64,000 nt of DNA from JBBDMC01 sp963826055 (lineage in GTDB: Bacteria > Pseudomonadota > Alphaproteobacteria > Rhizobiales > Kaistiaceae). The position numbers were made by a program, and so were the translations under genes. Position 1 is the stretch's first letter. Each line of letters starts with the position of its first letter. The notes beneath the pieces are model-generated. The model worked only from the letters and a program-made list of their open reading frames with translations. It was not told where the DNA came from and ran no database searches. The stretch is from NCBI GenBank assembly GCA_963826055.1, contig CAWGVO010000009.1:558001-622000 (forward strand), given 5' to 3'. Below, piece by piece: positions 39,277 through 50,064 of the stretch.

Positions 39277-39917
39277 GGGCGGCGCTCGCATGCGTCGTTG
39301 CGTTGGCGTTGTGGGGACCGGCCGCGCTGGCCGCAAGCGGCAAGGTGGAGTTCGTCCAGCCACCCGATCGCGACGTGACACCGGCGGGTGTCACGCCAGG
39401 GCCTAGCGTCGATGGGCCGCTGGAGCGAATTCCAGCTCCGCCCAGGCCGCCTGATCCGCCGCGCTGGCAGCGCTTCTTCCTGCCCGAGACGACGGACGCC
39501 GCGACCTTCAAGGTCGGCGAGGAAACGATCCGCGTATCGGGTGTGACCCCGCCACCGGTCGATCAGATTTGCAAGGGCGCCGATGGCAGCGACTGGCCGT
39601 GCGGACAGACCGCGCTCCACAACCTGCGCATCTTCCTGCACGGCCGCGCGGTGGAGTGCTTCTTTCCCGCCGTCGAAGGCGCCACCGACATCGTGGCGCC
39701 CTGCCGCGTCGGCGGCACCGACATCGGCGGTTGGCTGCTGACCCAGGGTTGGGCGCGGCCCGACGATCTCGCCACGGACGAATACCGGCGCCTTGCTGAA
39801 ACGGCCCGCTGCGCCCACCGCGGCATCTGGCAGGGCGAGCGCCCGGCGGCCGGCTGCCACGAACCTGCCGACGTCGGCGAACGCCGCGATTCTCGACTCC
39901 AGTTAGGAGGTGGTTAA
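39273..39917 (+). CDS. secreted thermonuclease-fold protein
   Basis: About 214 residues. A Sec signal peptide (ALACVVALALWGPAALAA) precedes a proline-rich linker and a domain resembling staphylococcal nuclease (ATFKVGEETIRVSGVTPPP; HNLRIFLHGRAVECFF; IGGWLLTQGWARPDD; ETARCAHRGIWQGE). I could not place the catalytic Arg-Glu-Arg set, so activity is doubtful. Start GTG 39273 overlaps the S24 repressor stop by four bases, so both come from one message. The C-terminal reading is uncertain: a one-base change near 39870 would end it at TAG 39903-39905. Confidence 0.72.
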   Translation: MRAALACVVALALWGPAALAASGKVEFVQPPDRDVTPAGVTPGPSVDGPLERIPAPPRPPDPPRWQRFFLPETTDAATFKVGEETIRVSGVTPPPVDQICKGADGSDWPCGQTALHNLRIFLHGRAVECFFPAVEGATDIVAPCRVGGTDIGGWLLTQGWARPDDLATDEYRRLAETARCAHRGIWQGERPAAGCHEPADVGERRDSRLQLGGG

Positions 39918-39977
39918 CCCAGCGCCTGTCGAATCAAAGGCATACGGACAACCGATTCGTTTCGACGAACGCTGCCG

Positions 39978-40745
39978 ATGCCGACATCCGCTGCCAGGAT
40001 CGAGTCCGAACAGTTCGAGGCGATCTACGACTTCGCCCGGTTCACGGGCAAGCCGCAGGTCTACATGATTGCGACAACGCCGCGCTCGGGGAGCCACTTT
40101 CTTAGCCACCTCCTGCTCGCTACCGGCAGCCTCGGCGCGCCTTTGGAATATTTCCGTCCCGATGCCTTCCGGGACTGGCACGCGTGGGTAGGGTCCCCGG
40201 TCCCCGATGTCGTCGTCCGCGAGATCGTCGCCCGGCGCACCAGTCCCACCGGGTGGTTCGGTTTCAAGGTGCACAGGGACCAGTTCCGTTTCTTGAACGC
40301 GCTCGGCCTGCCGAGAAGCGTGCTGCCGGTTTCGCGAGTGCTTTGGATCAGGCGGCGCGACCTCCTCGATCAGGCAATATCGCTGGTGATTGCCGAGCAG
40401 ACCGAGGCGTGGATCAGTTTTCAGGACGAGCGGCGCGAGCCGGTCTACGACACCCGCCGCATCCTCGGCATCATGGGCTGGCTGAGCAAGAATGACACCG
40501 AGTGGCGCGACTACTTTCGGACGGCAAACATAGAGCCGCGCACGGTGATCTACGAGGACCTGATGGCCGAACCGCGGGCGGGGGTCGACGCTTTGCTGGA
40601 ATGGTTCGGGTTGCCACCGACGTCAGCGCCGGTGGTGCCGCTGATCGCCAAGCAGGCGACCCGGCGCAACAGGCTGTGGAAGCAGCGCTTTCTCGACGAG
40701 ATCAAACAGCAGCGCGGCCGGACGTTCGCGGTCGATGCCGCCTAG
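39978..40745 (+). CDS. Stf0-family sulfotransferase
   Basis: 255 residues, unbroken. The 5'-phosphosulfate-binding loop is IATTPRSGSHFLSHLLL near residue 32. The 3'-phosphate motif region is VLWIRRRDLLDQAISLVIAEQTEAW near 125. These match Stf0, which sulfates trehalose in mycobacteria; rhizobial relatives sulfate sugars or lipopolysaccharide. The acceptor cannot be told here. ATG 39978 sits 60 bases after the nuclease-like gene. Its TAG shares CTAG with the lysK stop. Confidence 0.85.
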   Translation: MPTSAARIESEQFEAIYDFARFTGKPQVYMIATTPRSGSHFLSHLLLATGSLGAPLEYFRPDAFRDWHAWVGSPVPDVVVREIVARRTSPTGWFGFKVHRDQFRFLNALGLPRSVLPVSRVLWIRRRDLLDQAISLVIAEQTEAWISFQDERREPVYDTRRILGIMGWLSKNDTEWRDYFRTANIEPRTVIYEDLMAEPRAGVDALLEWFGLPPTSAPVVPLIAKQATRRNRLWKQRFLDEIKQQRGRTFAVDAA

Positions 40746-42421
40746 GCGACGAGCTCGCCGGCAAGCGCCCTGGCGATCAGCGCCCGCGTCTCCGCAATGC
40801 CATAAATCGCGACGAACGAGCCGAAGCGCGGTCCCGCGCTCCTGGCCGAGCAGTATCTGGTAGAGCGTCGAGAACCACTTGACCGACACGCCCGGGCCGC
40901 CGCCCGGTCCCTGACGTTCGTGATCCTGATAGCGCGGGACGGCTCGCGCCACGTCGAGCACGGCGGTCTGGATCGTCTCGGCGTCGGCGTCGGCGCCAAG
41001 GGCCGCAAGCTTCCCGTCGAGCGCGGCGAGCGCTTCCCGCTCCACCTCGTCAGCCTCCCGGAACACCTTCGTCGGCTGGACGAAGTCGTTGTAGTAGCGC
41101 ACAGCATAGCCGACCAGCTCGTCGAGCTTGGGATGGGTGACGGGCGTGACCCCCTTCACGTGGCGCAGGATGAAGCCCCACAGCACGTCCCTGTCGTTGG
41201 CGTTGGAAGCGCTGGCGAGGTTGAGCAGCATGGCGAACGAGACCGGCAACTCGATCGCCGGCGGATGCCCGGCGTGGATGTGCCAGACCGGATTGGCGAG
41301 CCGGCGATCGTCGTCCTGGCCCCCGTATGCGTCGAGGAAGGCGAAATACTCGTCCACCGCCTTGGGGATGACGTCGAAATAGAGTCGCTTCGCCGCCTTC
41401 GGCTTGTGGAACATGAACAGCGACAGGCTCTCCGGCGAGGCATAGGTCAGCCACTCCTCGATGGTGAGGCCGTTGCCCCTGGACTTGGAGATCTTCTGCC
41501 CGTGCTCGTCGAGGAAGAGCTCGTAGTTGAAGCTCTCCGGCGGGTCGCCACCGAGCGTCTCGCAGATGCGGGTCGACAGCTTGACCGAGTCGATCAGATC
41601 CTTGCCCGACATCTCGTAGTCGACGCCGAGCGCCGCCCATCTCAGCGCCCAGTCCGCCTTCCACTGACACTTCACGTGGCCGCCGGTGACCGGCACCTCG
41701 GTAAGCTGATTGGTGTCGGGGTCGGAGAACACGACCGTGCCGGCATCGGTGTTCCATTCGACGATGGGCACCTGCAGAACCGCGCCGGTCGTTGGCGAGA
41801 TCGGCAGGAACGGCGAATAGGACTGCTGGCGCTCCTCGCGCAGCGACGGCAGCATGATCGCCATCACCTCGTCGTAGGCGGCGAGCATCTTGAGGAGCGT
41901 CGCGTCGAAGGCGCCCGACCTGTACACCTCGGTTGCGCTCATGAATTCGTACTCGAAGCCGAACCGGTCGAGAAACCTTCGAAGACGCGCGTTGTTGTGG
42001 TGGCCGAAGCTCTCGTATTCGCCGAACGGGTCGGGCACCTTGGTCAGCGGCTGGTTGAGGAAGGCCGCCATCATCTCGCGGTTGGGGACGTTGTCCGGCA
42101 CCTTGCGAAGGCCGTCCATGTCGTCGGAGAAGCAGAAGAGGCGAGTCGGCACCGCGTCGCCGGTCAGGAGCGCGGAAGGCGGTCCTCACCATCGTCGTGC
42201 GGGCGACCTCGCCGAAGGTGCCGATGTGCGGCAGGCCGGACGGCCCGTAGCCGGTCTCGAAGATGACCTCGGCGCCCGTGGCTCGCGCGCCGCTCCATGC
42301 GGGCGACGATCTTGCGCGCCTCCTCGAACGGCCACGCCTTCGAGCGCGCTGCGGCTTCCCGGAGCGCGGGCGAAAGGTCGAGCGATGGCGGGTGATCTGG
42401 TGGCACGGGGAGGCTATCCAT
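40742..42421 (-). CDS. lysK: lysine--tRNA ligase, class I, frame-broken
   Basis: Charges tRNA-Lys; the class I (archaeal-type) enzyme typical of many alphaproteobacteria. About 560 codons. The HIGH-like motif is GLPHIGT near residue 60 and the KMSKS-like loop is QKISKSRGNGLTIEEW near 300. Other blocks are RLFCFSDDMDGLRKVPDNVPN, FGHHNNARLRRFL, KADWALRWAALGVDYEMSGKD and SLSLFMFHKPKAAKRLYF. Three one-base breaks: near 42290, 42160 and 40835. Start ATG 42421. The C-terminus ends ALIARALAGELVA at the CTAG shared with the sulfotransferase. Confidence 0.93.
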
Positions 42422-42533
42422 TTGATGGCGCGCGGAAACTAGAAAGGTCGGCCAACCGCGTCAACGCCGGCTTGCGGTTGTTCTGGCCAAGCCATAGGGT
42501 CCGACCACGCCAGCCCCTTCCCGAGGACCTCCG

Positions 42534-42954
42534 ATGAACAAGATGGCCAAGCCGGTCTCCCGCCACGAAGCCCTGATCTACGCCATGGTCACCCTGTCGG
42601 CGGCCGACCGTACCATGACCGACCACGAATTGATGAAGATCGGCGACGTCGTGCAGGACGCTTCCGATCTTCGAAGATTTCGACCCCGAGCAGCTGGTTG
42701 CTACCGCCGAAGCCTGCGGCACGCTGCTTCAGGACGACAACGGCCTCGACACAGTGCTGGCGATTATCGCCGCGTCGTTGCCGCAGCGGCTTCATGACAC
42801 TGCCTACGCCTGCGCCGTCGAGGTCGCCGCGGCCGATCTCCACGTCGAGCAGGAGGAACTGCGCTTCCTGCAGATGCTGCGCGACAGCCTCGACCTCGAC
42901 AAGCTGACGGTGGCGGCGATCGAGCGCGCCGCCCAGGCGCGCTACCGCACCTGA
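42534..42954 (+). CDS. TerB-like domain protein, one frame break
   Basis: About 140 codons. A single helical TerB/DjlA-type domain: HEALIYAMVTLSAADRTMTDHE with the acidic pair, then FEDFDPEQLVATAEACGTLL, and CAVEVAAADLHVEQEELRFLQML with the second acidic pair that binds metal in TerB. The role is unknown; such stand-alone proteins occur widely in alphaproteobacteria and need not involve tellurite. One extra base near 42665. It lies between divergent lysK and the convergent binding protein. Confidence 0.8.
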
Positions 42955-42958
42955 TCGC

Positions 42959-43829
42959 TCAGAAGTAGCCGACCGGGAAATAGCGCAGGTAGAGCTCGGC
43001 GTAGACGCCCTTCTCATAGAGCGCCTGCAGCGCCGAATTGAGCGCCTGCTTGAGGTCCGGCGCGCCTTTGGCGATGGCGATGGCGTAACCCTGGCCGAAG
43101 AAGCGCGTCTCGAGAAACGGCCCGCCGGCGAATACGCAGCAGTGGCCGGCGGAGAGGCTTTCCAGCCAGAAGCTGAGCTGGAGCCCGTCGCCAAAATGGG
43201 CGTCCGCTTCGCCGTCCTTGACGGCCTGGCGCGCCGCGTCGGCGGTCGGATAGAGCTTGCGCGCGACCTCCGGGAACATCGCGGCGAGGTAGGCTTCGTG
43301 GGCGGTGCGCGTGACGACCGCCAGCGTCTTGCCCTTCAGTCCCTCCGGCGTCGTCTCCAAGCCGGCATCTTCCTGCCGCACGACGAAACGCGCCGCCGGG
43401 CGCAGATAGACGTCCGAGAAGTCGAGCCACTGGCGGTTCTCGGCGTTGATGGCGATGCCGGCGATCACCGCGTCCGCCGATTTGTCGACGATGTGACCGA
43501 CAAGATCGTCCCACTCACGCGCCTGGATGGTGCAGCTGATGGCGAGCTCGCTGCAGATGGCGCGGGCGAGATCGACGTTGAAGCCGGTCAGGTGGCCGGC
43601 GTCGTCGAGGAAATTGAACGGCGGAAAGTCGTCGGTGGTGAGGAAGCGGATCGCCTGGACGGTTCCGGTTGCCGGCCGCTCGATGCGCCAACGCGGATCC
43701 CAGAAGTCGGGAATGGCGACTTTCGGCGCCGGCTCCTCAGCGCGCGCGGGCGGCGAAACCTCGGCCAGCACACCGCCGAGGCACAATAGAAAAAGTGCTG
43801 AAACAGGCCACCGCAGCGCGCGGAATCAT
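42959..43829 (-). CDS. amino-acid-type ABC transporter binding protein (SBP family 3)
   Basis: About 290 codons. With one extra base removed near 43818, ATG 43829 opens a signal peptide (LRWPVSALFLLCLGGVLA) ending PPARA. The mature domain has the family start IRFLTTDDFPPFNFLDDAGHLTGFNVDL, then SADAVIAGIAINAENRQWLDFS, LKGKTLAVVTRTAHEAYLA and GKGAPDLKQALNSALQAL-like C-terminal helices (AKGAPDLKQALNSAL). No permease or ATPase gene is adjacent, so it is an orphan receptor or a partner of a distant transporter. Ligand unknown. Confidence 0.82.
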
Positions 43830-43934
43830 TGAAAGCAACATGGGCCTCTTCGGACAGGCAGAAGATTGGGTCTTCACGTCAGGCGCAATTTGCGGTGACT
43901 ATACAGCGAACTTGGCACCGCGGCGCCTGCGACC

Positions 43935-45687
43935 ATGCCGCGCGAGGGGGCAGCCGATTTGGGGGGGCTCGATCCATTCGATCGAGGGTACGCGCCGTCC
44001 GCAGACGGCGACGAGCGGGTGATCTATCGCGAACGCGCCCGCTGTCTCGGCTTGCCGTTCGCTTCGGTGGTGAAGCTCTCTCCCGGCACCTCTGTCAACC
44101 TGGCCGCCATACGGCGCGGCACCTTTGCCTTGTCGGCGGGCGACGGGGCCGCCTATGTCGCGCCAGATGAGGCGATGATGGCGAAGGTGGCCGCGTGGCT
44201 GGCCGCCTACCCGGCGGCCGCGCATCGGCTTTCCGTTGCCACGCCCTCGGCCATCCGCGCGGCGCTGACCGACGTGGCATCGCCCGGGCTGCTCGTCTCC
44301 GCCATTCGGCGGCTGAAGCGCCGCCATCCGGACATGTCGGCGCAGCGGGTGATCACCGCGGGGCAGATCGCCGCCGGCCTTGCCATCGCGGCGGCACTGG
44401 CTCTTTCGTTCTCCGCGGCCCCGACCGCCTCCCTTATCGCCGTCAACCTCATTGGCGGCATCTTCTTCTTCGGCGTGGCGGTGCTGCGTTTCCTTGCCGC
44501 TCGCCTCGCCGCCGAACGGCGTCTGATCGCCCAGGTGTTCGCGCCCGAGGCGGACGACGAGCTTCCCGTTTACACCGTGCTGGTGCCCTTGTTCCGGGAG
44601 GCCGGCATGGTCCGCGGTCTCGTCGCTGCCCTCGACCGGTTGGATTGGCCCCGCGATCGGCTGGACATCAAGCTCGTCGTCGAAGCGTCCGATCCCCCGA
44701 CCGTTGCCGCCGCCCGCGCCGCCGTCACCGGACCGCCGTACGAGGTGGTGGTGGTGCCGCCGGGCGGACCGCAGACCAAACCCAAGGCGCTGGCCTTCGC
44801 CCTGCCGCTCGCCCGCGGCGCGTACGTCACGGTCTATGACGCGGAAGACCGGCCCCATCCGCGCCAGTTGCGCGAGGCCTTCGCCATATTCTCGCGCTCG
44901 ACGCCCGACTTGGCGTGCCTGCAATCGTCGGTCGAAATCGACAACGGCGAAGCGGGCATCCTGGCCCGCCTGTTCGCCGTCGAATACGCGGCGCTGTTCG
45001 ACGGCCTGCTGCCGGCGGTGGCGGAACTCGGTTGGCCGCTGCCGCTCGGTGGAACGTCCAACCACTTCCGCCGGGCGGCCCTGGAGGACGTCGGCGGCTG
45101 GGATCCGTTCAACGTGACCGAAGATGCTGACATCGGCCTGAGGCTCGCGCGTTTCGGCTATGAGGTGGCGACCCTGGACCTGCCGACGCTCGAAGAAGCG
45201 CCGGCCGCTCTCCTGCCGTGGTTTCGCCAGCGAACCCGCTGGTTCAAGGGCTGGCTGCAAACCTGGCTGGTCCACATGCGCCACCCGATACGGCTCGCCG
45301 GCGAACTCGGCTGGTGGCGCCTGCTTGGCTTCAACCTCACCGGCACCGGCATCCTCGTTTCGGCGCTGATCCACCCGGTCTATCTCGCCACCCTCGTCGT
45401 CGATAGCCACCAACCCGTTGCGGCTGTGGGGGGACGGCGGCGTTCATCGCCAGCAGCATCATCGGCATCAATCTGTTCAATCTGTTCGCCGGCTACACGG
45501 CGGCGATCGTGCTGGCGATACGTGCCCTGGCGCTACGCCACCGCTCGGCCGACGCGCGCGTGCTTGTCCTGCTGCCGGTGTATTGGCTGCTGATGTCGCT
45601 GGCGTGCTATCGCGCGCTCTTCCAACTCGCGACCCGTCCGCACCATTGGGAGAAGACGCCGCACCATGGACGCGCCGGCACTCGTGA
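43935..45687 (+). CDS. membrane glycosyltransferase, GT2 (cellulose-synthase-like), 3' end uncertain
   Basis: About 585 codons. A 160-residue N-terminal domain of unknown role is followed by two membrane helices (IAAGLAIAAALALSFSAA; LIAVNLIGGIFFFGVAVL). The GT2 domain has YTVLVPLFREAGMVRGLVAAL, the first Asp in VVEASDPPT, DxD-like VTVYDAEDRPHP, acceptor region VTEDADIGLRLARFGYEV and the QxxRW motif RQRTRWFKGWLQTW. C-terminal membrane helices follow (GINLFNLFAGYTAAIVLAI; VLLPVYWLLMSLACYRALF). Breaks near 45415 and 45440. The end after HHWEKTPHH is unclear. This class makes exopolysaccharide; the polymer is unknown. Confidence 0.83.
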
Positions 45688-45756
45688 CGCCGGGACCGGT
45701 GTGCGCCCGCCGGTTTCGCGTCGGCGCGGTCCGGATCAGGCCACGAATTGTGTCCG

Positions 45757-46969
45757 TCAGCCCGGCAGGTGTCGGCGGACGCGTTGCGCGGCCGCATGCA
45801 TGACCGGGCTGGCCTTGACCATGCGCTTGATCGGCTTGCCGGTACGCAGGGCCAGATGCGCTGGGCAGCGCCGGACATGCTGAGCGCGGCGACACTGTCG
45901 TAAAGCGGCGCGCTCTTCTCGCACCACTGGGCCTTGAACGCCTCGTCGCCGATCGTGAAATCGAAAACCTCGATCCCGCGGTTGGTGCACCACTCCATGA
46001 GATGCAGCATGAGGTGCCGGCCGGGCGAGAAACGCGCGACGTTGCCGCCGGCGAAGGAGTGCATGACGTAGTAGTAGCGGTTGCCGCGAACCAGTCCCCA
46101 GTTCGCCGCGACGATCTCGCCGTTCAATTCGAGCGCCGCGACGTGCGAGGCACCATGAGGATACGGCTGTTGGGCGAGGGCGACATAGAACGCCTTGACC
46201 GCATCGCTGGCGAAGAATCCGGCAGCCCCATGCTCGCTGAGCGTCTGCGTTTTCTGCTCGAACAGCGCTCGTCATCACCCGATCGACGTCGTCCGGCCTC
46301 GTCGCATCGATGAAGCGAACCGATCCGAGGGCACTGAGGTTGCGCAACTTGGAACGGTCATGGCGCCGCGAACTGGAGTTGCGCTTCTCGCGATAGTAGC
46401 TGTTCCAACAGGGGCCAAGGTGCGTTTCGTGGCTGGAGGCGGCGTGCCGCAGCGTCCTGTAGCGCGCGAATGGATTGGGCATGGCCGTCGATGGTTGCCG
46501 GCTGGCGGTGAAGGTGAAGCACGGCGGCCTCGCGCTCAAGCATGCCAATGACCTCGGTCACAAAGTTGGCCGCGCTCGCCGGCGCCTCCGCCAGGCGGCG
46601 CAGAAAGTCCCGATCGAACAGCCCGCAGTGGTAGTCCGCGTGTTCCGCGCCCAGCCACTCGATCCGGCGCACCCCAAATGTGCGCCGTACGCCGAACGGC
46701 AGAACGCAGAGTATCCGCCCGCTACGGCTGCGGCCGACGACGAAAAGCGGCGCCACCGCGCGCTCTGTACCCACCGTTTCGAGCCAGCAGCGCACGAAAT
46801 CGGCGGTCTGGAACACGTGCCCGGCTGCGTCCCCTTCGAAAGCGCGCCAGTCCGCCTCGATCATGTCGATTGCTCGCACCATGTCGAGGCGGGCGACCTC
46901 AGTGGGGTTGGCGGACCTTGCGAGCACGGGCTTCAGACCGGCAATCATCTCATAGGCAATAAAAGCCAT
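45757..46969 (-). CDS. CelD/BcsL-type GNAT acetyltransferase, frame-broken
   Basis: About 404 codons. The PF13480-type fold is seen in ATGMIEADW-like N-terminal blocks (MIEADWRAFEGDAAGHVFQTADFVRCW), LFVVGRSRSGRILCVLPFGVRR and EWLGAEHADYHCGLFDRDF. The second GNAT half is ALELNGEIVAANWGLVRGNRYYYVMHS and MEWCTNRGIEVFDFTIGDEAFKAQW. It ends KRMVKASPVMHAAAQRVRRHLPG. Such proteins accompany cellulose and exopolysaccharide synthesis, fitting the convergent GT2 gene. Breaks near 46480, 46230 and 45870. Start ATG 46969. Confidence 0.8.
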
Positions 46970-47113
46970 TGTCGCCCTGCTATTCCCTGGGTCCGCCGGC
47001 GCCGGAACGACCCGGCGAGGTCCGCGTGGGACATGGTTACGAACAGGTGAATTCCCCGCAAGGCAGAACCGAAAGCTCGGTTAATTCGCGGGCGTTAACC
47101 CGGGACCGGGCGC

Positions 47114-47389
47114 TCAGCGCGTCGAGCGGCCGAGAACTTCCACCAGTTCGGCGACCTTGCGCCGCTGGTCCTCCCGGTCGCCGCTGCGGATCGCGTCCTC
47201 GACGCAATGGGCGACGTGGTCAGCCAGGATTTCGTCCTCGATCCGCCGCAGCGCCGCCCTGACCGCCGATATCTGTGTGATGACGTCGATGCAGTAGCGG
47301 TCGGCCTCCACCATACGCGTGATCCCGCCGACCTGGCCGGCGACGCGTTTGAGGCGTTTGAGCACCGATCCCTTGATTTCAGCGCGCAT
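47114..47389 (-). CDS. csoR: copper-sensing repressor CsoR
   Basis: 91 residues, unbroken, all-helical DUF156 repressor. The Cu(I) ligands are present with CsoR spacing: C33 in DRYCIDVITQ, H58 and C62 in DHVAHCVEDA. The first helix is LKRLKRVAGQVGGITRMVE. It should release DNA when Cu(I) binds. It is divergent from a copper-type P1B ATPase, with a perfect inverted-repeat operator between them. ATG 47389. Confidence 0.92.
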   Translation of the reverse strand: MRAEIKGSVLKRLKRVAGQVGGITRMVEADRYCIDVITQISAVRAALRRIEDEILADHVAHCVEDAIRSGDREDQRRKVAELVEVLGRSTR

Positions 47390-47403
47390 GCCGCGCTATA
47401 TAC

Positions 47404-47422
47404 TATACCCCGGTAGGGTATA
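47404..47422. promoter_or_regulatory. CsoR operator
   Basis: TATACCC (47404-47410) and GGGTATA (47416-47422) form a perfect 7-bp inverted repeat around CGGTA, the form reported for CsoR operators. It lies 14 bp from the csoR start and 16 bp from the copA start, so one bound repressor could control both. Confidence 0.85.
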
Positions 47423-47438
47423 TCAAGAGGGTAGGGCC

Positions 47439-49871
47439 ATGAACCGAGACCGGCCACGCCAGCCACGGCGACCATCAACAACACGGCAACGAACAGCGGG
47501 GTGCCGGAACTGCGTCGCCGGGCACCGCCATCGACCCGGTCTGCGGGATGACCGTGGACCTTTCGGCCGGCAAGCCGACCTTCGAGTACAACGGTGCCAC
47601 CTACCATTTCTGTAGCGGCGGCTGCCGCGAAAAGTTCGCCGCCGATCCCAGAGCGCTACCTCAACGCGGACCGCACGACCGCCGTTGCCGGCCCACAAGC
47701 ATCATCACTACCACACGAAACCGGCTGCTTCGGACAAGCCCGCGCCCGAAGGCACCCTTTACACCTGCCCGATGCACCCGGAGATCGTGCGCGACCGGCC
47801 GGGGGACTGTCCGATCTGCGGGATGGCGCTCGAGCCGATGGTGGCCCGCGCCGCCGCAGGGCCGAACGCCGAGTTGGTCGACATGACCCGTCGGTTCTGG
47901 ATCGGCGTCGTCCTGGCGGTTCCGCTCCTGCTGCTGACCATGGGCCCGTACGTTGGCCTGGGCTTCATCCGGTCGTTCTTCGGCGAAAGTACCAGCTCTG
48001 TGGCTGGAACTGGTCCTGGCCACGCCTGTCGTGATCGGCGTCGGCTGGCCGATCCTCGTCCGCGGCGTCCGGTCGGTCGCCAACCGCAGTCCCAACATGT
48101 GGACGCTGATCGGTATGGGCGTGACCGCGTCCTACCTGTTCAGCGTCGTCGCCGTGCTGGTGCCTGACATTTTCCCGCCCGGCTTCCGCGACCGAGAACG
48201 GCCACGTCGGCGTCTACTTCGAGGCTGCTGCCGTGATCGTGGTTCTGGTGCTGCTCGGACAGGTGCTGGAACTGAGGGCCCGCGAGCGCACCGGCTCGGC
48301 GATTCGCGCACTGCTTGACCTCGCCGCCAAGACCGCGCGGGTCATTCGCCCTGACGGCCGCGAGGAGGAAGTTCCCCTCGACCGAGTCGTCGTCGGCGAC
48401 CGGCTGCGCGTGCGTCCCGGCGACAAGGTGCCGGTCGACGGCGTTGTCGTCGAGGGACGCTCGTCGATCGACGAGTCGATGATCTCGGGCGAGCCGGTCC
48501 CGGTCGAGAAGGCCGCCGGCGACGAAGTGGTCGGCGCCACGATCAACGGCAACGGCTCGCTGGTGATGGAAGCACGGCGCGTCGGGGCCGAGACGATGCT
48601 CAGCCAGATCGTCGAGATGGTGGCCAAGGCGCAACGCAGTCGCGCCCCGATCCAGCGCCTGGCCGATGCGGTTTCCGGCAAGTTCGTGCCGGCCGTCATG
48701 GCGGTGGCGGTGATTGCCTTCGTGGCATGGTCGGTCTGGGGTCCATCGCCGGCGCTTGCCTACGCGTTGGTCGCCGCTGTTGCGGTGTTGATGATCGCCT
48801 GCCCATGCGCGCTCGGGCTGGCAACGCCGATCTCGATCATGACCGCCACCGGACGCGGCGCCCAGGCCGGCGTCCTGATCAGGGACGCCGAGGCGCTGGA
48901 GCGCTTTGCCGGCGTCGACACCCTGGTCGTCGACAAGACTGGAACGCTGACCGCCGGCAGGCCGAAGCTTGTCGCGGTCTTGCCGGAGCCCGGACATGAC
49001 GAGGCCGAGGTCCTGCGACTGGCGGCAAGTCTCGAGCGCGGCTCCGAACACCCGCTCGCCGCGGCCATCGTCGCCGGCGCCGAGGAACGTGGCATTCGAC
49101 CGGCAAACGCCGAATCGTTTGAGGCAAAGACCGGCAAGGGCGTCACTGGCACCGTCGACGGCCGCCCGGTCGCGCTCGGCAACGCCAGACTTGCTGCCGA
49201 TCTCGGCATCGATACGGGGCATTTGGTTGAGGCCGCGGACGTGCGTCGCGATCGCGGCGAGACGCTGATGTTCGTATTCGCCGACGGAGCGGTCGCTGGG
49301 CAGATCGCCGTCGCCGACCCGATCAAGGACGGCACCGCCGAAGCGATCACGGCCCTTCATCGCGAGGGGCTGACCGTCATCATGGCCACCGGCGACAGCG
49401 CTCACACCGCCCGCGCGGTCGCCGCCACGCTCGGCATTGACGAGGTTCGTGCCGAGGTCCTGCCAGCAGACAAGGTGAAGATCGTCAGCGGAGTTGCAGG
49501 CGAAGGGCCGGAAGGTCGCCATGGCCGGTGACGGCATCAACGACGCGCCGGCCCTGGCGCAGGCCGACGTCGGCGTGGCGATGGGGACCGGTGCCGACGT
49601 TGCCATAGAGAGCGCCGGGATCACTCTGGTCAAAGGCGACCTTTCCGGCATCGTCCGCGCCCGCCACCTTGCCCGGGCCACCATGCGCAACATCCGGCAG
49701 AACCTGTTCTTCGCGCTTGTTTACAACGCCGCCGGCGTGCCGATCGCGGCAGGCATCCTCTACCCGTTCATCGGATTGCTGATCTCGCCGATGTTCGCGG
49801 CGGCAGCAATGAGTTTTTCGTCGGTTTCGGTAATCGGCAACGCGCTGAGACTGCGTCGATTACGGCTGTGA
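47439..49871 (+). CDS. copA: P1B-type copper ATPase with YHS and HMBD domains, frame-broken
   Basis: Exports Cu(I) (possibly Ag) from the cytoplasm. About 811 codons. In place of the usual HMA domain the N-terminus has a YHS domain (DPVCGMTVDLSAGKPTFEY; FCSGGCREKF), a His-rich linker (HKHHHYHTKP) and a heavy-metal-binding domain (YTCPMHPEIV; CPICGMALEP). The ATPase core has the actuator TGE-like ISGEPVPVEK, the ion-binding CPC in IACPCALGLATP, DKTGTLTAGRP, HP in GSEHPLAAAI, ATGDSAHTARAVA and GDGINDAPALAQADVG. Six one-base breaks occur. ATG 47439 follows AGGG. Confidence 0.9.
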
Positions 49872-49926
49872 ACTGATGCAGTCGATCTGCCGTCCCATCA
49901 CTGCCAGCCAGTTTTCTTGGAGCCAA

Positions 49927-49939
49927 GTTGCAGTGCAAC
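49927..49939. promoter_or_regulatory. small perfect palindrome upstream of the TRAP operon
   Basis: GTTGCA-G-TGCAAC lies in the 193-bp gap before dctP, which looks less GC-rich than its surroundings. The size and symmetry suit a dimeric repressor site, but no adjacent regulator gene exists and the site occurs only once here. Confidence 0.3.
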
Positions 49940-50064
49940 CTGAGGCTTTCTCGGGAGAACTGCTGCTGATGTCTTGATCTCCAAGAATGTTTGGGCTCAA
50001 ATCAACCGTCAACGGAGGATCGTGGCAAGAGACAATACAGCAGTGCCATTAGGGAGGGAAAATA

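Noticed and set aside
42534..42954. Tellurite resistance operon
   Set aside because: A single TerB-like domain gene with no other ter genes nearby.
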